DNA of 46,284 bases from Roseovarius gahaiensis (GCF_011601345.1 NZ_JAAORB010000022.1:1-46284); one strand, 5' to 3'; positions 6,991 through 16,847 are shown, numbered from the stretch's first letter. The notes: generated by a model from the letters alone, not told the origin. Made by a program: numbers and translations.

Positions 6991-8328
6991 TCAGCCCCCT
7001 CGTGCGGAAAATCTATGGACCAAACGTGCCCCCGTTTCAAAGGCCGCGGTTTTGAGACGTGTAAAGCGTTCCGTGTGCCGTTCAATTGGCACAAGTGGCA
7101 ACATGCTGTCATCATCCGACAACAGCGCGCGCGCGGCGCAGCGGCCCATCAACGTTCCCGGCGCAATTCCGCGGCCGGAATAGCCAAAGATCGACAGGCC
7201 AAGTGTGCCAAGGCGTAGAACCTTTGGCAGATGGTCGGATGTCATCGAGATTTTGCCGGCCCACGCATGGGTGATCGCCACATCGCGCAAGCGTGGAAAC
7301 AATTGTGTCAGCTTGCGCCGCGCCCAGTTGGATTGCAGCGCCACATCATCACCCATCCCGCCTAGAATGATCCGGCCGTCGGCATCACGGCGCAGTGACG
7401 ACATGATCAGCGCGCTGTCCCAACAGCCTTCGCCGTTTGCCAATATGTCGCCGGCCAAGTTGTGACCAAGCGGCTCGGTTGCCAGTTGAAAATAATTGAC
7501 CGTGGCAGGCTGCGGAACAATCAGTTGTTCGACCGCTTGGTGATAGGCATTTGTCGCCACCAGCAAGGCCTTGGCGCGCACCTTGCCGCCGGGGCTGCAG
7601 ACCACCCAATGCCCCGCATGGCGCATGACCGAAAGCGCCGGTGAGGCCTCAAATATGCGCGCGCCCTGTGTTTCGGCGGCGCGGGCCAGCCCGCGGGCGT
7701 AGGCCAAGGGATGGATCGTTCCGGCCCGTGCGTCATGCAATGCGCCATGAAACGCTGTGGTGCCTGTGCGCTCTGCGGTGTCGGCGCTATCCAGCAATGT
7801 CACCGGCGCGCCGCGCGCCGCCATTTGATCATAACGCGTCTGCAATTGCGCCATCCCCTTGGGGGCATGCGCCAAATGCAATGTGCCGTTGCGCCGTGGT
7901 TCGCACTGGATGTCATGGGCATCGATCAAACCAAAAACCAGATCCGGCGCTGCCGCTAGCGCGGCGTTCAACTGGTCGCCTGCAGCTTGGCCAAGGGTCT
8001 TGCAAACCGCGTCCGGCGGCAGCCACAAACCGGCATTCACCAAACCGACGTTGCGGCCCGATCCGCCGTGACCGATTGTTTCAGCCTCAAGCAAGATCAC
8101 GTCTGCGCCCTGCCCTGCGGCGTCCAGCGCGGCGGATAGACCTGTAAAGCCACCGCCCAAGATGACCAGATCGGCACTGAATTCACCTTGCAGCGAGCGT
8201 GCGGTGAACGCCTCGGCGGCGCTGTCGGCCCAAAGGGAGGCAAGGCCCCTCATCTGGCGGCCCCGCATGGAATGTGGGGTGTCGTGTGCGTGCGCATCGT
8301 AGTGTGCATCCAAGAAAGTTTGGGGCAC
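6991..8328 (-). CDS. FAD-dependent oxidoreductase, DAO/PuuB-like
   Basis: A 445-residue flavoprotein of the D-amino-acid-oxidase superfamily. The dinucleotide-binding motif ADLVILGGGFTGLSAAL lies at about residues 52-68 and is followed by the acidic strand end ILLEAE. GSGRNVGLVNAG and the C-terminal FGYSGRGIAPGTLMG complete the FAD-site pattern seen in gamma-glutamylputrescine-oxidase-like enzymes. Substrates of this family are amines or amino acids. It starts 45 bp after the glutaryl-CoA dehydrogenase stop on the same strand, so it may be co-transcribed and oxidise an amine or amino acid feeding glutarate. That link is inference; the substrate is unknown. Confidence 0.82.
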   Translation of the reverse strand: MPQTFLDAHYDAHAHDTPHSMRGRQMRGLASLWADSAAEAFTARSLQGEFSADLVILGGGFTGLSAALDAAGQGADVILLEAETIGHGGSGRNVGLVNAGLWLPPDAVCKTLGQAAGDQLNAALAAAPDLVFGLIDAHDIQCEPRRNGTLHLAHAPKGMAQLQTRYDQMAARGAPVTLLDSADTAERTGTTAFHGALHDARAGTIHPLAYARGLARAAETQGARIFEASPALSVMRHAGHWVVCSPGGKVRAKALLVATNAYHQAVEQLIVPQPATVNYFQLATEPLGHNLAGDILANGEGCWDSALIMSSLRRDADGRIILGGMGDDVALQSNWARRKLTQLFPRLRDVAITHAWAGKISMTSDHLPKVLRLGTLGLSIFGYSGRGIAPGTLMGRCAARALLSDDDSMLPLVPIERHTERFTRLKTAAFETGARLVHRFSARGG

Positions 8329-8373
8329 GTTACCTGCCCAAGCGCCAAAGGCAACACCTTGTGACCGTTGGTT

Positions 8374-9597
8374 TTAAAAGAACGCCTGCAACCCGGTTTG
8401 CGCCCGCCCCAATATCAACGCATGCACATCGTGGGTGCCTTCGTAGGTGTTGACGGTTTCAAGGTTCATCATGTGGCGAATGACCTGATATTCGAGCGAG
8501 ATCCCGTTGCCGCCGTGCATATCGCGGGCCATGCGCGCAATATCCAAGGCCTTGCCGCAATTGTTGCGTTTGATCAGGCTGATCATTTCGGGGGCGGCGT
8601 TGGCCTCGTCCATCAGGCGACCGACCCGCAGCGTGGCCTGAAGGCCAAGCGCGATCTCGGTCTGCATGTCGGCCAGTTTCTTTTGGAACAGCTGCGTCTG
8701 TGCCAAGGGACGCCGGAACTGGTGGCGATCAAGGCCATATTGGCGCGCGGCGTGCCAGCAGGATTCGGCCGCGCCCATCACACCCCATGCAATGCCATAG
8801 CGCGCGCGGTTCAGACAGCCAAAAGGCCCTTTCAGCCCTTCGACATTGGGCAAAAGCGCGTCCTCGCCCACCTCGACGTTGTCCATTACGATTTCACCGG
8901 TAATCGACGCGCGAAGGCTTTGTTTCCCTTCGATTTTCGGCGCGCTGAGCCCCTTTGTTCCCTTGTCCAGCACAAAGCCGCGAATCTTGCCATCATGGGC
9001 GTCGGACTTGGCCCAGACCACGAAAACATCAGCGATCGGACTGTTGGAAATCCACATTTTCGACCCCTTGAGGCGGTAGCCCCCGTCGATCTTTTCGGCA
9101 CGGGTTTTCATGCCGGCCGGGTCGCTGCCTGCGTCGGGTTCGGTCAAGCCGAAACAGCCGATCAATTCGCCTTTCGCCAATCCCGGCAAATACTTGGCGC
9201 GTTGCGCTTCGCTGCCATAGGCATAGATGGGATACATCACCAACGAGGATTGCACGCTCATCATCGACCGGTAGCCTGAATCGACACGCTCAATTTCGCG
9301 TGCGACCAACCCATAAGACACGTAACCTGCGGATAAGCCGCCATATTCTTCGGGGATCGTGGTGCCCAGCAACCCCATCTCCCCCATTTCTCGGAAAATG
9401 TCCGGGTCGGTGGATTCGTCGGCATAGGCGCGGGTGACACGCGGTTGAAGATTGTCCTGCGCAAAGGTTCGGGCGCTTTGGGAAATCATACGCTCTTCTT
9501 CAAGTAGCTGATTATCCAAAAGAAAAGGGTCTTCCCAATTGAACGATCCCAAATCGGGCTTGTCTTTGGCTTTGAGCGGCGGTGTGTCGAGGCTCAT
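8374..9597 (-). CDS. gcdH: Glutaryl-CoA dehydrogenase
   Basis: This acyl-CoA dehydrogenase family flavoenzyme converts glutaryl-CoA to crotonyl-CoA plus CO2 in lysine, tryptophan and glutarate catabolism. The 407-residue length is typical. The catalytic base is Glu386 in [20 protein letters not shown], a signature of the glutaryl-CoA subgroup. [25 protein letters not shown] and [14 protein letters not shown] also match GcdH. A LysR regulator is divergently encoded 105 bp upstream, the usual arrangement for this gene in proteobacteria, and the FAD oxidoreductase follows. Confidence 0.95.
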   Translation of the reverse strand: MSLDTPPLKAKDKPDLGSFNWEDPFLLDNQLLEEERMISQSARTFAQDNLQPRVTRAYADESTDPDIFREMGEMGLLGTTIPEEYGGLSAGYVSYGLVAREIERVDSGYRSMMSVQSSLVMYPIYAYGSEAQRAKYLPGLAKGELIGCFGLTEPDAGSDPAGMKTRAEKIDGGYRLKGSKMWISNSPIADVFVVWAKSDAHDGKIRGFVLDKGTKGLSAPKIEGKQSLRASITGEIVMDNVEVGEDALLPNVEGLKGPFGCLNRARYGIAWGVMGAAESCWHAARQYGLDRHQFRRPLAQTQLFQKKLADMQTEIALGLQATLRVGRLMDEANAAPEMISLIKRNNCGKALDIARMARDMHGGNGISLEYQVIRHMMNLETVNTYEGTHDVHALILGRAQTGLQAFF

Positions 9598-9681
9598 GTT
9601 GAACGCTCCTTATGAGAAAACTGCGGGTTTCATTTACTTTACACGACAAACTGGCTAGGAAATAACGCAAAATCTGCATTT

Positions 9682-9707
9682 ATACATGAGGTTTACGCAT
9701 ACATGAG
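9682..9707 (+). repeat. Direct repeat ATACATGAG in the gcdH/LysR divergent promoter region
   Basis: The nonamer ATACATGAG occurs at 9682-9690 and 9699-9707, 17 bp apart centre to centre. The second copy contains the LysR start codon at 9703. The position suits an autoregulatory operator, but this is a pattern observation only. Confidence 0.3.
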
Positions 9708-10614
9708 CACCCTGCCCCGACGCTTTCTACCCTCGACCAGCGCTTTGCGCGCGTTGGAAGCGTTGGACCGTTTGGGCAGCGCCACAGCCGCCGCAGAAGA
9801 TCTGAACCTCAGCCAAAGCGCCGTCAGTCGCCAGATACAAGCGTTGGAAGAGCAAACTGGCGTGCAGATGGTGATCCGCGAAGGGCGGCGCATGGTGTTG
9901 ACGCCAGACGCCGCGCAATATGCGGCGGACATTCGCGCCGCGCTGACCAAGATCACGCAAGCGACGGTAAAGTTGACCGTCAATCCAGCGGGCGGCAGTC
10001 TGGATCTGGCAATTTTGCCGACGTTCGGAATGCGGTGGCTGGTGCCGCGTCTGGCGGAGTTTGCGCGCCTGCATCCTGAGGTGACAATCAACCTATCCAC
10101 CCGACTGAAACCGTTTAACTTTGCCAGAGAAGCCTTTGATGCTGCGATACATTTTGGCTTGCCGGAATGGCCGGGAACGCATGCCATACGGCTTAAGACC
10201 GAAGCGGTGATCGCGGTTTGCGCCCCCGATCTTGTCGCCGACCAACCGCCGCGTCACGCGCAGGATGTGTTGCGCCTGCCGCTGCTGCATATCGAAACGC
10301 GGCCCGAGGCTTGGCAAGCATGGTTCGCCGCGCATGGGGTGGAGGCCGGGCCGGTGACGGGCACGATCTATGATCAGTTCGCAACGATCACTCAGGCGGC
10401 CTTGCATGGTTTGGGCGTGGCACTGCTGCCCGATTATCTGGCGGAACAGGATCTGGCGACCGGTCGATTGGTGCGAGCTTGGGGTGGGCCGACGGCAAGC
10501 CCCGGCGCATATCATCTGGTCTGGCCCGTTGAAAAGTCGCGCGATGCGGCATTGCTGAAATTCCGCGACTGGCTGGCCACTCAAGCCGAGGATGAAGACG
10601 CCCTGCCCCGCTGA
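9703..10614 (+). CDS. LysR-family regulator, GcvA/GcdR-like
   Basis: This 303-residue protein has the LysR winged helix-turn-helix at residues about 20-45 (GSATAAAEDLNLSQSAVSRQ) and a periplasmic-binding-protein-like effector domain after residue 90 (LDLAILPTFGMRWLVPRL). The start of the effector domain resembles the GcvA subgroup. It is divergent from gcdH across a 105-bp region, so control of glutaryl-CoA dehydrogenase is the natural inference. The inducer might be glutarate or glutaryl-CoA, which the sequence does not show. Confidence 0.9.
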   Translation: MSTLPRRFLPSTSALRALEALDRLGSATAAAEDLNLSQSAVSRQIQALEEQTGVQMVIREGRRMVLTPDAAQYAADIRAALTKITQATVKLTVNPAGGSLDLAILPTFGMRWLVPRLAEFARLHPEVTINLSTRLKPFNFAREAFDAAIHFGLPEWPGTHAIRLKTEAVIAVCAPDLVADQPPRHAQDVLRLPLLHIETRPEAWQAWFAAHGVEAGPVTGTIYDQFATITQAALHGLGVALLPDYLAEQDLATGRLVRAWGGPTASPGAYHLVWPVEKSRDAALLKFRDWLATQAEDEDALPR

Positions 10615-10644
10615 TGGATGATGGCGGCACGCGCAGTCGGGGTG

Positions 10645-10688
10645 CTGGAGTTATAAAAAAACTCCAGTCCTGAAAATTTTAAATTTTC
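10645..10688. terminator. Paired hairpins in the convergent LysR/phoB intergenic region
   Basis: CTGGAGTT (10645-10652) pairs with AACTCCAG (10660-10667) around an A-rich loop, and GAAAATT (10672-10678) pairs with AATTTTC (10682-10688). Both lie between the 3' ends of the LysR gene and phoB. No long U-tract follows the first stem, so termination efficiency is uncertain. Confidence 0.45.
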
Positions 10689-10696
10689 CAGCAGCG

Positions 10697-11386
10697 TCAG
10701 CCGAGCGCATACCCCGCGCCGCGCACCGTGCGCAACAGATCGTCGCCGCCGTGTTTGCACAGCGCCTTGCGCAGCCGTCCGATGTGCACATCAACCGTGC
10801 GGGTGTCGACATAGATATCACGCCCCCAGACCCGGTCCAGCAATTGTTCGCGCGACCAGACGCGGCCCGGCTTTTCCATGAACGTGGACAGCAAGCGAAA
10901 TTCGGTCGGGCCGAGTTTCAGTTCCTTGGCATCACGGGTCACCCGATGGGTTTCCGCGTCAAGGATGATATCGGCATATTCAAGCCGTTCACCTACGACC
11001 GATGGTCGGCTGCGCCGCAATTGGGCGCGGATGCGGGCCATCAGTTCGATCACCGAATAGGGCTTGATGACGTAATCGTCAGCCCCGGTTTCCAGACCGC
11101 GCACGCGATCCACCTCTTCCGAGCGGGCCGATAGCATGATGATCGGCACACCGCGGGTATCGGACCGGGTCTTGAGTTGGCGACACACCTCAATGCCCGA
11201 TACGTTGGGGAGCATCCAGTCGAGCACGATCAAATCCGGCGCTGCCTCGTTGACCAGCAACAGGGCCTCTTCTCCGTTTTCGGCTGAGGTCACGCGAAAT
11301 CCGTCGGCTTCTAGGTTGTAGCGTAGGACTTCGCGTTGGGCGGGTTCATCTTCGACCAAAAGAACAGAAGGCTGATCCGTGGACAT
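10697..11386 (-). CDS. phoB: Phosphate regulon response regulator PhoB
   Basis: This OmpR/PhoB-class response regulator activates Pho-box promoters when phosphorylated by PhoR. The receiver domain covers residues 1-120, with phosphoacceptor Asp56 in LIVLDWMLP and the conserved Lys in DDYVIKPYS. The C-terminal winged helix carries LGPTEFRLLSTFMEKPGRV and the recognition region DVHIGRLRKAL, ending GAGYALG. The 229-residue length is normal. It is the last gene of phoR-pstSCAB-phoU-phoB, 20 bp after phoU. Confidence 0.97.
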   Translation of the reverse strand: MSTDQPSVLLVEDEPAQREVLRYNLEADGFRVTSAENGEEALLLVNEAAPDLIVLDWMLPNVSGIEVCRQLKTRSDTRGVPIIMLSARSEEVDRVRGLETGADDYVIKPYSVIELMARIRAQLRRSRPSVVGERLEYADIILDAETHRVTRDAKELKLGPTEFRLLSTFMEKPGRVWSREQLLDRVWGRDIYVDTRTVDVHIGRLRKALCKHGGDDLLRTVRGAGYALG

Positions 11387-11406
11387 CGGGCATGACTTTC
11401 TAAGTG

Positions 11407-12129
11407 TTAAACCTGTGGTGAGACACTGGCGTCGGTCGAGGTGCGATCTTGTTTGGGGCGCGTATCCTCGGGCATTTCGCCGGTGACCAGATAGATCACC
11501 TGTTCCGAGATTGAGGTAACGTGATCCCCCATGCGTTCCGTGTTCTTGGCGATGAAATGCAAATGCATACAGGGCGTGATGTTGCGCGGGTCTTCCATCA
11601 TGAAGGTCAGGAATTCGCGGAACAGCGCATTATACATCTGATCGACATCGTGATCTCGATGAACGACATCGATGGCCAAATCGGCATCACGTTGAATATA
11701 AGCATCCAGCGCGTCACGCAGCATCAGTTCGACCTCGCGTGCCATGCGGCGCAGGGCGGCGCTGGCCCCGTTGATCGGGGCCATCTGCGCCAGAACGGTC
11801 GTGCGCTTGGCCATGTTTTTCGCATAGTCGCCGATGCGTTCCAGATTGCCGGCGATTTTCATCACCGTCAGGATCACCCGCAGGTCGACCGCTGTGGGGG
11901 CGCGCAGCGCGATAACGCGGGCGGCCTCTTCGTTGATCTGTTCTTCAAGCTCGTCAATCACACGGTCACCGGCGCGAACCTGTTCGGCCAGTTCCTCATC
12001 GCGGGTTTCAAGCGAGGTGGCGGCATCCAGGATGGCCTTTTCCACCAGACCGCCCATTTTCATGATGCGGGCCTGAATACCTTCGAGATCGCGATCGAAG
12101 GAGGAAACAATATGTTGATGGTCCGACAT
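11407..12129 (-). CDS. phoU: Phosphate transport system regulator PhoU
   Basis: This 240-residue all-helical cytoplasmic protein links PstSCAB to PhoR and damps signalling when phosphate is plentiful. It shows two repeated PhoU helical bundles: the first around MKMGGLVEKAILDA and the second around MAREVELMLRDALDAYIQRD. Metal-binding motifs ERIGDYAKN and ERMGDHV (ExxGD) lie at equivalent positions in the repeats. It sits between pstB (12 bp upstream) and phoB. Confidence 0.97.
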   Translation of the reverse strand: MSDHQHIVSSFDRDLEGIQARIMKMGGLVEKAILDAATSLETRDEELAEQVRAGDRVIDELEEQINEEAARVIALRAPTAVDLRVILTVMKIAGNLERIGDYAKNMAKRTTVLAQMAPINGASAALRRMAREVELMLRDALDAYIQRDADLAIDVVHRDHDVDQMYNALFREFLTFMMEDPRNITPCMHLHFIAKNTERMGDHVTSISEQVIYLVTGEMPEDTRPKQDRTSTDASVSPQV

Positions 12130-12141
12130 GTGCTGTGCTCC

Positions 12142-12957
12142 TTAGCCGATCCGGCCAGTGATGTAGCTTTCGGTGCGCTCATCTTTGGGATTGGTAAAAA
12201 TCTGTTCCGTGTCGCCGAATTCGACCAGATTACCGAGGTGGAAAAATGCCGTTTTCTGGCTGACGCGCGCGGCCTGCTGCATCGAGTGGGTCACAATCAC
12301 CACCGAATATGTCTGGCGCAATTCGTCGATCAGTTCCTCGACCTGCGCCGTGGCAATGGGATCAAGCGCAGAGCACGGTTCGTCCATCAGCAGAACCTCG
12401 GGTTCGGTGGCAACGGCCCGGGCGATGCACAGGCGTTGTTGCTGACCGCCCGACAGGCCGGTGCCCGGAGAATCGAGCCGGTCCTTAGCCTCGTTCCAGA
12501 GCGCCGCGCGCTTGAGCGCGTTCTCGACGATTTCGTCAAGCTCGGCTTTGTTGCGGGCCATGCCGTGGATCTTGGGGCCGTAGGCGACATTCTCATAGAT
12601 CGACTTGGGGAAAGGGTTGGGCTTTTGGAACACCATGCCCACCTTGGCGCGCAACTGCACCGGGTCGATGGACGGGTCGTAGATGTCCTCTCCGTCGATG
12701 GAGATCTTCCCTTCAATGCGGCAGATGTCGATCGTGTCATTCATCCGGTTCAGGCAGCGCAGGAAGGTGGACTTGCCACACCCCGACGGGCCAATGAAGG
12801 CAGTGACGGTCTTGTCGTCGATCTCGACATCGACATCCTTGATGGCCTGGGTGTCGCCGTAGAAGACCTGCACGTCCCGGGCGGAAATCTTGATATCGTT
12901 CTGAGTCACATCTTTGTCCTTGTGCGGTGCATCATACATTGCGTCGGGATCCTTCAT
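12142..12957 (-). CDS. pstB: Phosphate ABC transporter ATP-binding protein PstB
   Basis: This cytoplasmic ATPase drives phosphate import through PstCA. The Walker A motif GPSGCGKST is near residues 56-64, the signature [14 protein letters not shown] follows, and Walker B is [13 protein letters not shown], all specific to PstB. ATG 12957 overlaps the pstA stop as TAATG, so I take that start. Alternatives are ATG 12963 and ATG 12939, the latter with AAGGA upstream. The length of about 271 residues is normal. Confidence 0.97.
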   Translation of the reverse strand: MKDPDAMYDAPHKDKDVTQNDIKISARDVQVFYGDTQAIKDVDVEIDDKTVTAFIGPSGCGKSTFLRCLNRMNDTIDICRIEGKISIDGEDIYDPSIDPVQLRAKVGMVFQKPNPFPKSIYENVAYGPKIHGMARNKAELDEIVENALKRAALWNEAKDRLDSPGTGLSGGQQQRLCIARAVATEPEVLLMDEPCSALDPIATAQVEELIDELRQTYSVVIVTHSMQQAARVSQKTAFFHLGNLVEFGDTEQIFTNPKDERTESYITGRIG

Positions 12958-14258
12958 TACCATTTGCGTTCGAATTTGCTGCGCAAGTAGATCGCGATCG
13001 CGTTCATCGTGATCAGGAACATCAGCAGCACCATGATCGCCGCCGAGGTGCGGCTGACAAAGCCGCGCTCGGGGCTGTCGGCCCAGATGAAGATCTGCGT
13101 CGGCAAGGCCGTGGCGCTGTCGAAGGGCGACGAGGCGGCCGAGGTGATGAAGGCGTTCATCCCAATCAGCAACAGCGGCGCGGTTTCGCCCAGAGCCTGA
13201 GCAAGCCCGATAATCGTACCGGTCAGGATGCCCGGCATGGCCAGCGGCAGAACGTGCTGGAACACCACTTGGTTCTTGGAGGCCCCAACGCCCAAGGCAG
13301 CCTCGCGTATCGAGGGCGGCACCGCCTTCAGCGCGGCGCGGGTGGCGATGATGATGGTGGGCATTGTCATCAGGGCCAGCGTCAGGCCGCCCACGAAGGG
13401 TGCGGAGCGCGGAAGCCCGAACCAGCCGATGAAAACCGCGAGCGCCAGCAGGCCAAACACGACCGAAGGCACGGCAGCGAGGTTGTTGATGTTAATCTCT
13501 ATGAGATCGCTCCAGCGGTTTTTGGGCGCGAACTCCTCTAGGTAGATGGCCGCGCCGATGCCCAGAGGGAAAGAGATAACGAAGCAGGTCAGCAGCGCCC
13601 AGAACGATCCGACAAGCGCGCCCTTCAAGCCCGCCAATTCCGGAAAACGCGAGTCGGCTTGGGTGATCAGACCGGTATTGAGCGGCTTCGACACGAGGTC
13701 GAGATCGTCCAGCCGGTCGAAGCGGTCGATGGCGTCATTGTCAAGACGGCGGAACTGCTCCTCGGTGTCGCGCTCCACCAGCCCTTTGTGCAGCTGGTCA
13801 TAGGGGTCCGACACCGGCACCTTCACCGAAATCGTCTGCCCAATCAGCGACGGATCCGCCACCACCTTATCGCGCAAGATGTACTGCGCCCCGTTCGACA
13901 GGATCGAGGTCAGCTCGCGTGTGGCGATCCGGTCGCTCAGGTCTACATCGGGGAAATGCGTGCCCATCGCCACGGCGAGGACATCGTCGTAATCGCCACG
14001 CGGCAGGCCCTCTTCGGGGATCTCCTCAGGGTCGATGAAGACATCTAGCTCGACATGGGTCTGCGTGAAAGCGTGGTAGCCGTTGCCGATGATGGAGGTC
14101 AGCAGGATCAGCAGCATCGTGATCGCGAACACGATCGCGGCGATGCCGAAGCCTTGCAACACCATTTGCTTGCGGTTGCGGCGGGCCAGGCTGTTGCGCA
14201 CTGCTTCGCCTGCGGACGCGCGGGGCTGGCGGCCTTCGGAAGGGGTCGTGTCGGTCAT
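12957..14258 (-). CDS. pstA: Phosphate ABC transporter permease PstA
   Basis: This inner-membrane permease pairs with PstC. The chosen start, [11 protein letters not shown] at 14258, has AAGGATCG upstream; a longer frame reaching 14315 overlaps pstC and adds an unlikely leader. The first membrane segment ([20 protein letters not shown]) is followed by a long periplasmic insert of about 150 residues. Then comes the BPD transporter core with the [25 protein letters not shown] cytoplasmic loop that contacts PstB. The 433-residue length, with the periplasmic insert, matches the long alphaproteobacterial form. The gene is 13 bp from pstC. Confidence 0.94.
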   Translation of the reverse strand: MTDTTPSEGRQPRASAGEAVRNSLARRNRKQMVLQGFGIAAIVFAITMLLILLTSIIGNGYHAFTQTHVELDVFIDPEEIPEEGLPRGDYDDVLAVAMGTHFPDVDLSDRIATRELTSILSNGAQYILRDKVVADPSLIGQTISVKVPVSDPYDQLHKGLVERDTEEQFRRLDNDAIDRFDRLDDLDLVSKPLNTGLITQADSRFPELAGLKGALVGSFWALLTCFVISFPLGIGAAIYLEEFAPKNRWSDLIEININNLAAVPSVVFGLLALAVFIGWFGLPRSAPFVGGLTLALMTMPTIIIATRAALKAVPPSIREAALGVGASKNQVVFQHVLPLAMPGILTGTIIGLAQALGETAPLLLIGMNAFITSAASSPFDSATALPTQIFIWADSPERGFVSRTSAAIMVLLMFLITMNAIAIYLRSKFERKW

Positions 14259-14271
14259 TGGCGTGCGATCC

Positions 14272-15648
14272 TTAATCGTAGATTTCACGATACTTGCGGA
14301 CGATCCGCAGGGCAAAGATGTTGATCACCAGTGTCGCGATGAACAACATCATGCCCAAGGCGAAAGCGGCAAGAGTCTTGGGATTGTCGAAGGCGGTGTC
14401 GCCGATCAGCAGGGTGACGATCTGCACCGTGACGGCAGTCACGCTGTCCAGCGGGTTGATCGTCATCCGCGCCATCAGGCCTGCGGCCATAACCACGATC
14501 ATTGTCTCGCCGATGGCGCGGCTGACGGCCAGAAGGACGCCACCAACGATGCCGGGGATGGCCGCGGGAAACAGCACGTTCAACATCATCTCGCCTCGCG
14601 TTGCGCCAAGCGCCAGCGCGCCGTCGCGCAGGCTTTGCGGCACCGCCGACAACGCGTCGTCCGCGAAGGAGGAGATGAACGGGATCAGCATGATGCCCAT
14701 GACGCCGCCCGCCGCAAGCGCGGTATTGCCCGACACGTCGAGCCCGACAGACGCGCCGAACTGGCGCAGCGCGGGTGCGACCACCAGGATCGCGAAGAAG
14801 CCATAGACAACCGTCGGCACGCCGGCAAGAATTTCGAGCACCGGCTTGACTGTCTTGCGGAAGGCGTGTGGCGCGAATTCGTTGAGATAAATCGCTGTCA
14901 TCAGGCCCACCGGCACGGCCACGACTAGCGCGACGGTCGCGATAACGATGGTCCCGAGGAACACTGGCACCGCGCCGAACGCGCCTTCTGCGGCGATCTG
15001 GTCCTCGCGGATCGGGATCTGCGGCTCCCAGTTGAGGCCAAACAGGAACTCGGTCACCGGCACCATCTGAAAGAACCTGAACGTTTCGTAGGTCAGCGCC
15101 GCCACAATTCCGACCGTGGTGAAGATTGCCACCACCGCGCAGAAGATCATCAGGCCAAGAGTAATCCGCTCAACCCTCTGGCGGGCACGGAAGCCTGATG
15201 CGACCCGGCCACGTGCGAAATAAACAATGCCTGCCGACACGCCGGTCACGACCACGATCAAAAGCCAGCTTGACGCCTGACGATAACCGATCAGCCGCTC
15301 AGCGGCCTCAAGCTTCCAGTCATCTGGTGTGCCAAATACGCGGCCCCCGGCGATGGAGCGGATTTCGGCGCCGATCAGCTGGATCGCCCCCGACCCAAGA
15401 CCATCCAACACCCCGGCCGGCAGCGAGGCCATGAGCAGGGCGTCGATCACCGCGCCTTCGACAGCGAGCCAGATCAGCACCAGTGTCAGCACCGGCACGA
15501 TCACCATCAGCAGTGAAAACAGTCCGTGAAAACTCTCAAGCGAATGCAGCCGGACGCCGTCGGCCCGGATGGCCTGCGCCGCCCGAAGGTTGATCGCGTA
15601 GCCGACGAAGGCCGCGAACAGAAGAATGACGAAAGGCGCGAGAGTCAT
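14272..15648 (-). CDS. pstC: Phosphate ABC transporter permease PstC
   Basis: This inner-membrane permease is the partner of PstA. The 458-residue length is longer than the enterobacterial protein because of an extra N-terminal part with several hydrophobic segments (APFVILLFAAFVGYAINL; LFSLLMVIVPVLTLVLIWL). The conserved C-terminal core has GTIVIATVALVVAVPVGL, the coupling loop DGALALGATRGEMMLNVLFPAAIPG and AIGETMIVVMAAG. It lies 69 bp downstream of pstS; a hairpin in that gap may reduce permease expression relative to PstS. Confidence 0.95.
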   Translation of the reverse strand: MTLAPFVILLFAAFVGYAINLRAAQAIRADGVRLHSLESFHGLFSLLMVIVPVLTLVLIWLAVEGAVIDALLMASLPAGVLDGLGSGAIQLIGAEIRSIAGGRVFGTPDDWKLEAAERLIGYRQASSWLLIVVVTGVSAGIVYFARGRVASGFRARQRVERITLGLMIFCAVVAIFTTVGIVAALTYETFRFFQMVPVTEFLFGLNWEPQIPIREDQIAAEGAFGAVPVFLGTIVIATVALVVAVPVGLMTAIYLNEFAPHAFRKTVKPVLEILAGVPTVVYGFFAILVVAPALRQFGASVGLDVSGNTALAAGGVMGIMLIPFISSFADDALSAVPQSLRDGALALGATRGEMMLNVLFPAAIPGIVGGVLLAVSRAIGETMIVVMAAGLMARMTINPLDSVTAVTVQIVTLLIGDTAFDNPKTLAAFALGMMLFIATLVINIFALRIVRKYREIYD

Positions 15649-15673
15649 GGCATCCGACCTCTTAAAATGAAGG

Positions 15674-15698
15674 ACCGCCCGGCAGATGCCGGGCAGTC
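15674..15698 (-). terminator. Hairpin between pstS and pstC (probable attenuator)
   Basis: GCCCGGC (15677-15683) and GCCGGGC (15688-15694) form a perfect GC stem with a four-base loop; after one mismatch, AC (15674-15675) and GT (15696-15697) extend it. It lies just after the pstS stop on the transcribed minus strand without a strong U-tract. Such stems after binding-protein genes commonly stabilise the upstream message or cause partial termination. Confidence 0.6.
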
Positions 15699-15717
15699 GC
15701 GTTGGTTGGGATCGCGA

Positions 15718-16749
15718 TTACTTGATCGGGTCCATTGTCACGCCGTTCGCAACGCGCTCACGCAGCTCTTCGCGGGCCTCATCGGACAGCACGACCAAGC
15801 CGCGTTCTTGCAGGTAGCCGCCGGGCGCCAGAGCGTCGTCGGACATGTACTCGGTCAAGAATTCCTCGAAGCCGGGGATCACGCCGCGATGCGCATTCTT
15901 GATGTAGAAATACAGCGGACGCGAGATCGAGTAGGTGTCGCCGATCGTCTCTGGGGTCGGCTCGACGCCGTCGATGGTGACGGCTTTCAGCGTGTCCTGG
16001 TTCTCGTACAGGAAGGAGTAGCCAAAGATGCCCATCGCGTTGCTGTTTGCCTGCAGGCGCTGAACGATCAGGTTGTCGTTTTCGCCGGCTTCGATGAACG
16101 GTCCGTCGGTGCGCATGCGCGCGCAGTTCTCTTCGGCCCAGTCTTCGTCATGGTTCTGCGCGACATAGTCGAGCTCCATGCAACCTGCAACCATCGCCAG
16201 CTCGACGAAGGCATCGCGCGTGCCGGATGTCGGCGGCGGGCCCAGAACTTCGATTTCGACTGCGGGGAAATCGGGGTTGACCTGGTCCCAGCTGGTGTAG
16301 GGGTTATCTGCCCACTCACCGTCGACCGGCACCATCGCGCCAAGGCCAAGGTAAACTTCGGCCAGAGACATGTCCCAAGCAAAGTCGTTGTCGCGCGAGA
16401 TCGCGATGGTCAAACCGTCCGAGCCGATGCGGGCTTCGGTGATGTCGGTCACGCCGCCTTCGACGCAAAGCGCGTATTCGGACGGCTTCATCGAGCGGGA
16501 CGCGCCGGTGATGTCGGCGTAGTCTTCGCCGATGCCGCCGCAGAAGATCTGCATGCCGCCACCGGTGCCGGTGGATTCAACGATGGGCGACGGGAATTCG
16601 GTATTGTTGGCGAAGCTCTCGGCGACGGCCTGCGTGTAGGGGAACACGGTGGACGAGCCGACGCGGCGGACTTCGTCACGCGCGGCAGCGGCGGTGGCCG
16701 AGACTGCGGCGATGGCCAGTGTCGAGACGGTCAATTTAAAAGACGGCAT
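15718..16749 (-). CDS. pstS: Phosphate-binding periplasmic protein PstS
   Basis: This 343-residue secreted protein captures phosphate for PstCAB. A signal peptide (FKLTVSTLAIAAVSATAAAA) ends near residue 22. Phosphate-pocket motifs are visible: VGSSTVFPYTQAVAE, ESTGTGGGMQIFC, TGASRSM and PPPTSGTRDAFVEL. Four or more cysteines suggest disulfides. AGGAG precedes the ATG, and a Pho box lies about 100 bp upstream. This is the first gene of the inducible part of the operon. Confidence 0.96.
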   Translation of the reverse strand: MPSFKLTVSTLAIAAVSATAAAARDEVRRVGSSTVFPYTQAVAESFANNTEFPSPIVESTGTGGGMQIFCGGIGEDYADITGASRSMKPSEYALCVEGGVTDITEARIGSDGLTIAISRDNDFAWDMSLAEVYLGLGAMVPVDGEWADNPYTSWDQVNPDFPAVEIEVLGPPPTSGTRDAFVELAMVAGCMELDYVAQNHDEDWAEENCARMRTDGPFIEAGENDNLIVQRLQANSNAMGIFGYSFLYENQDTLKAVTIDGVEPTPETIGDTYSISRPLYFYIKNAHRGVIPGFEEFLTEYMSDDALAPGGYLQERGLVVLSDEAREELRERVANGVTMDPIK

Positions 16750-16847
16750 GGAAAACTCCTGATTGGTCTGATCCGTTTCCGAGGCCCCCGGAGGGAACCT
16801 CTTGTCGCGGTGCTATCCGGTGTCAGCAACGCTTTTGTTAAATATTT

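Noticed and set aside
11521..12990. 489-codon open frame on the plus strand
   Set aside because: It lies antisense to phoU and pstB, which carry complete family motifs; GC-rich codon structure creates the mirror frame.
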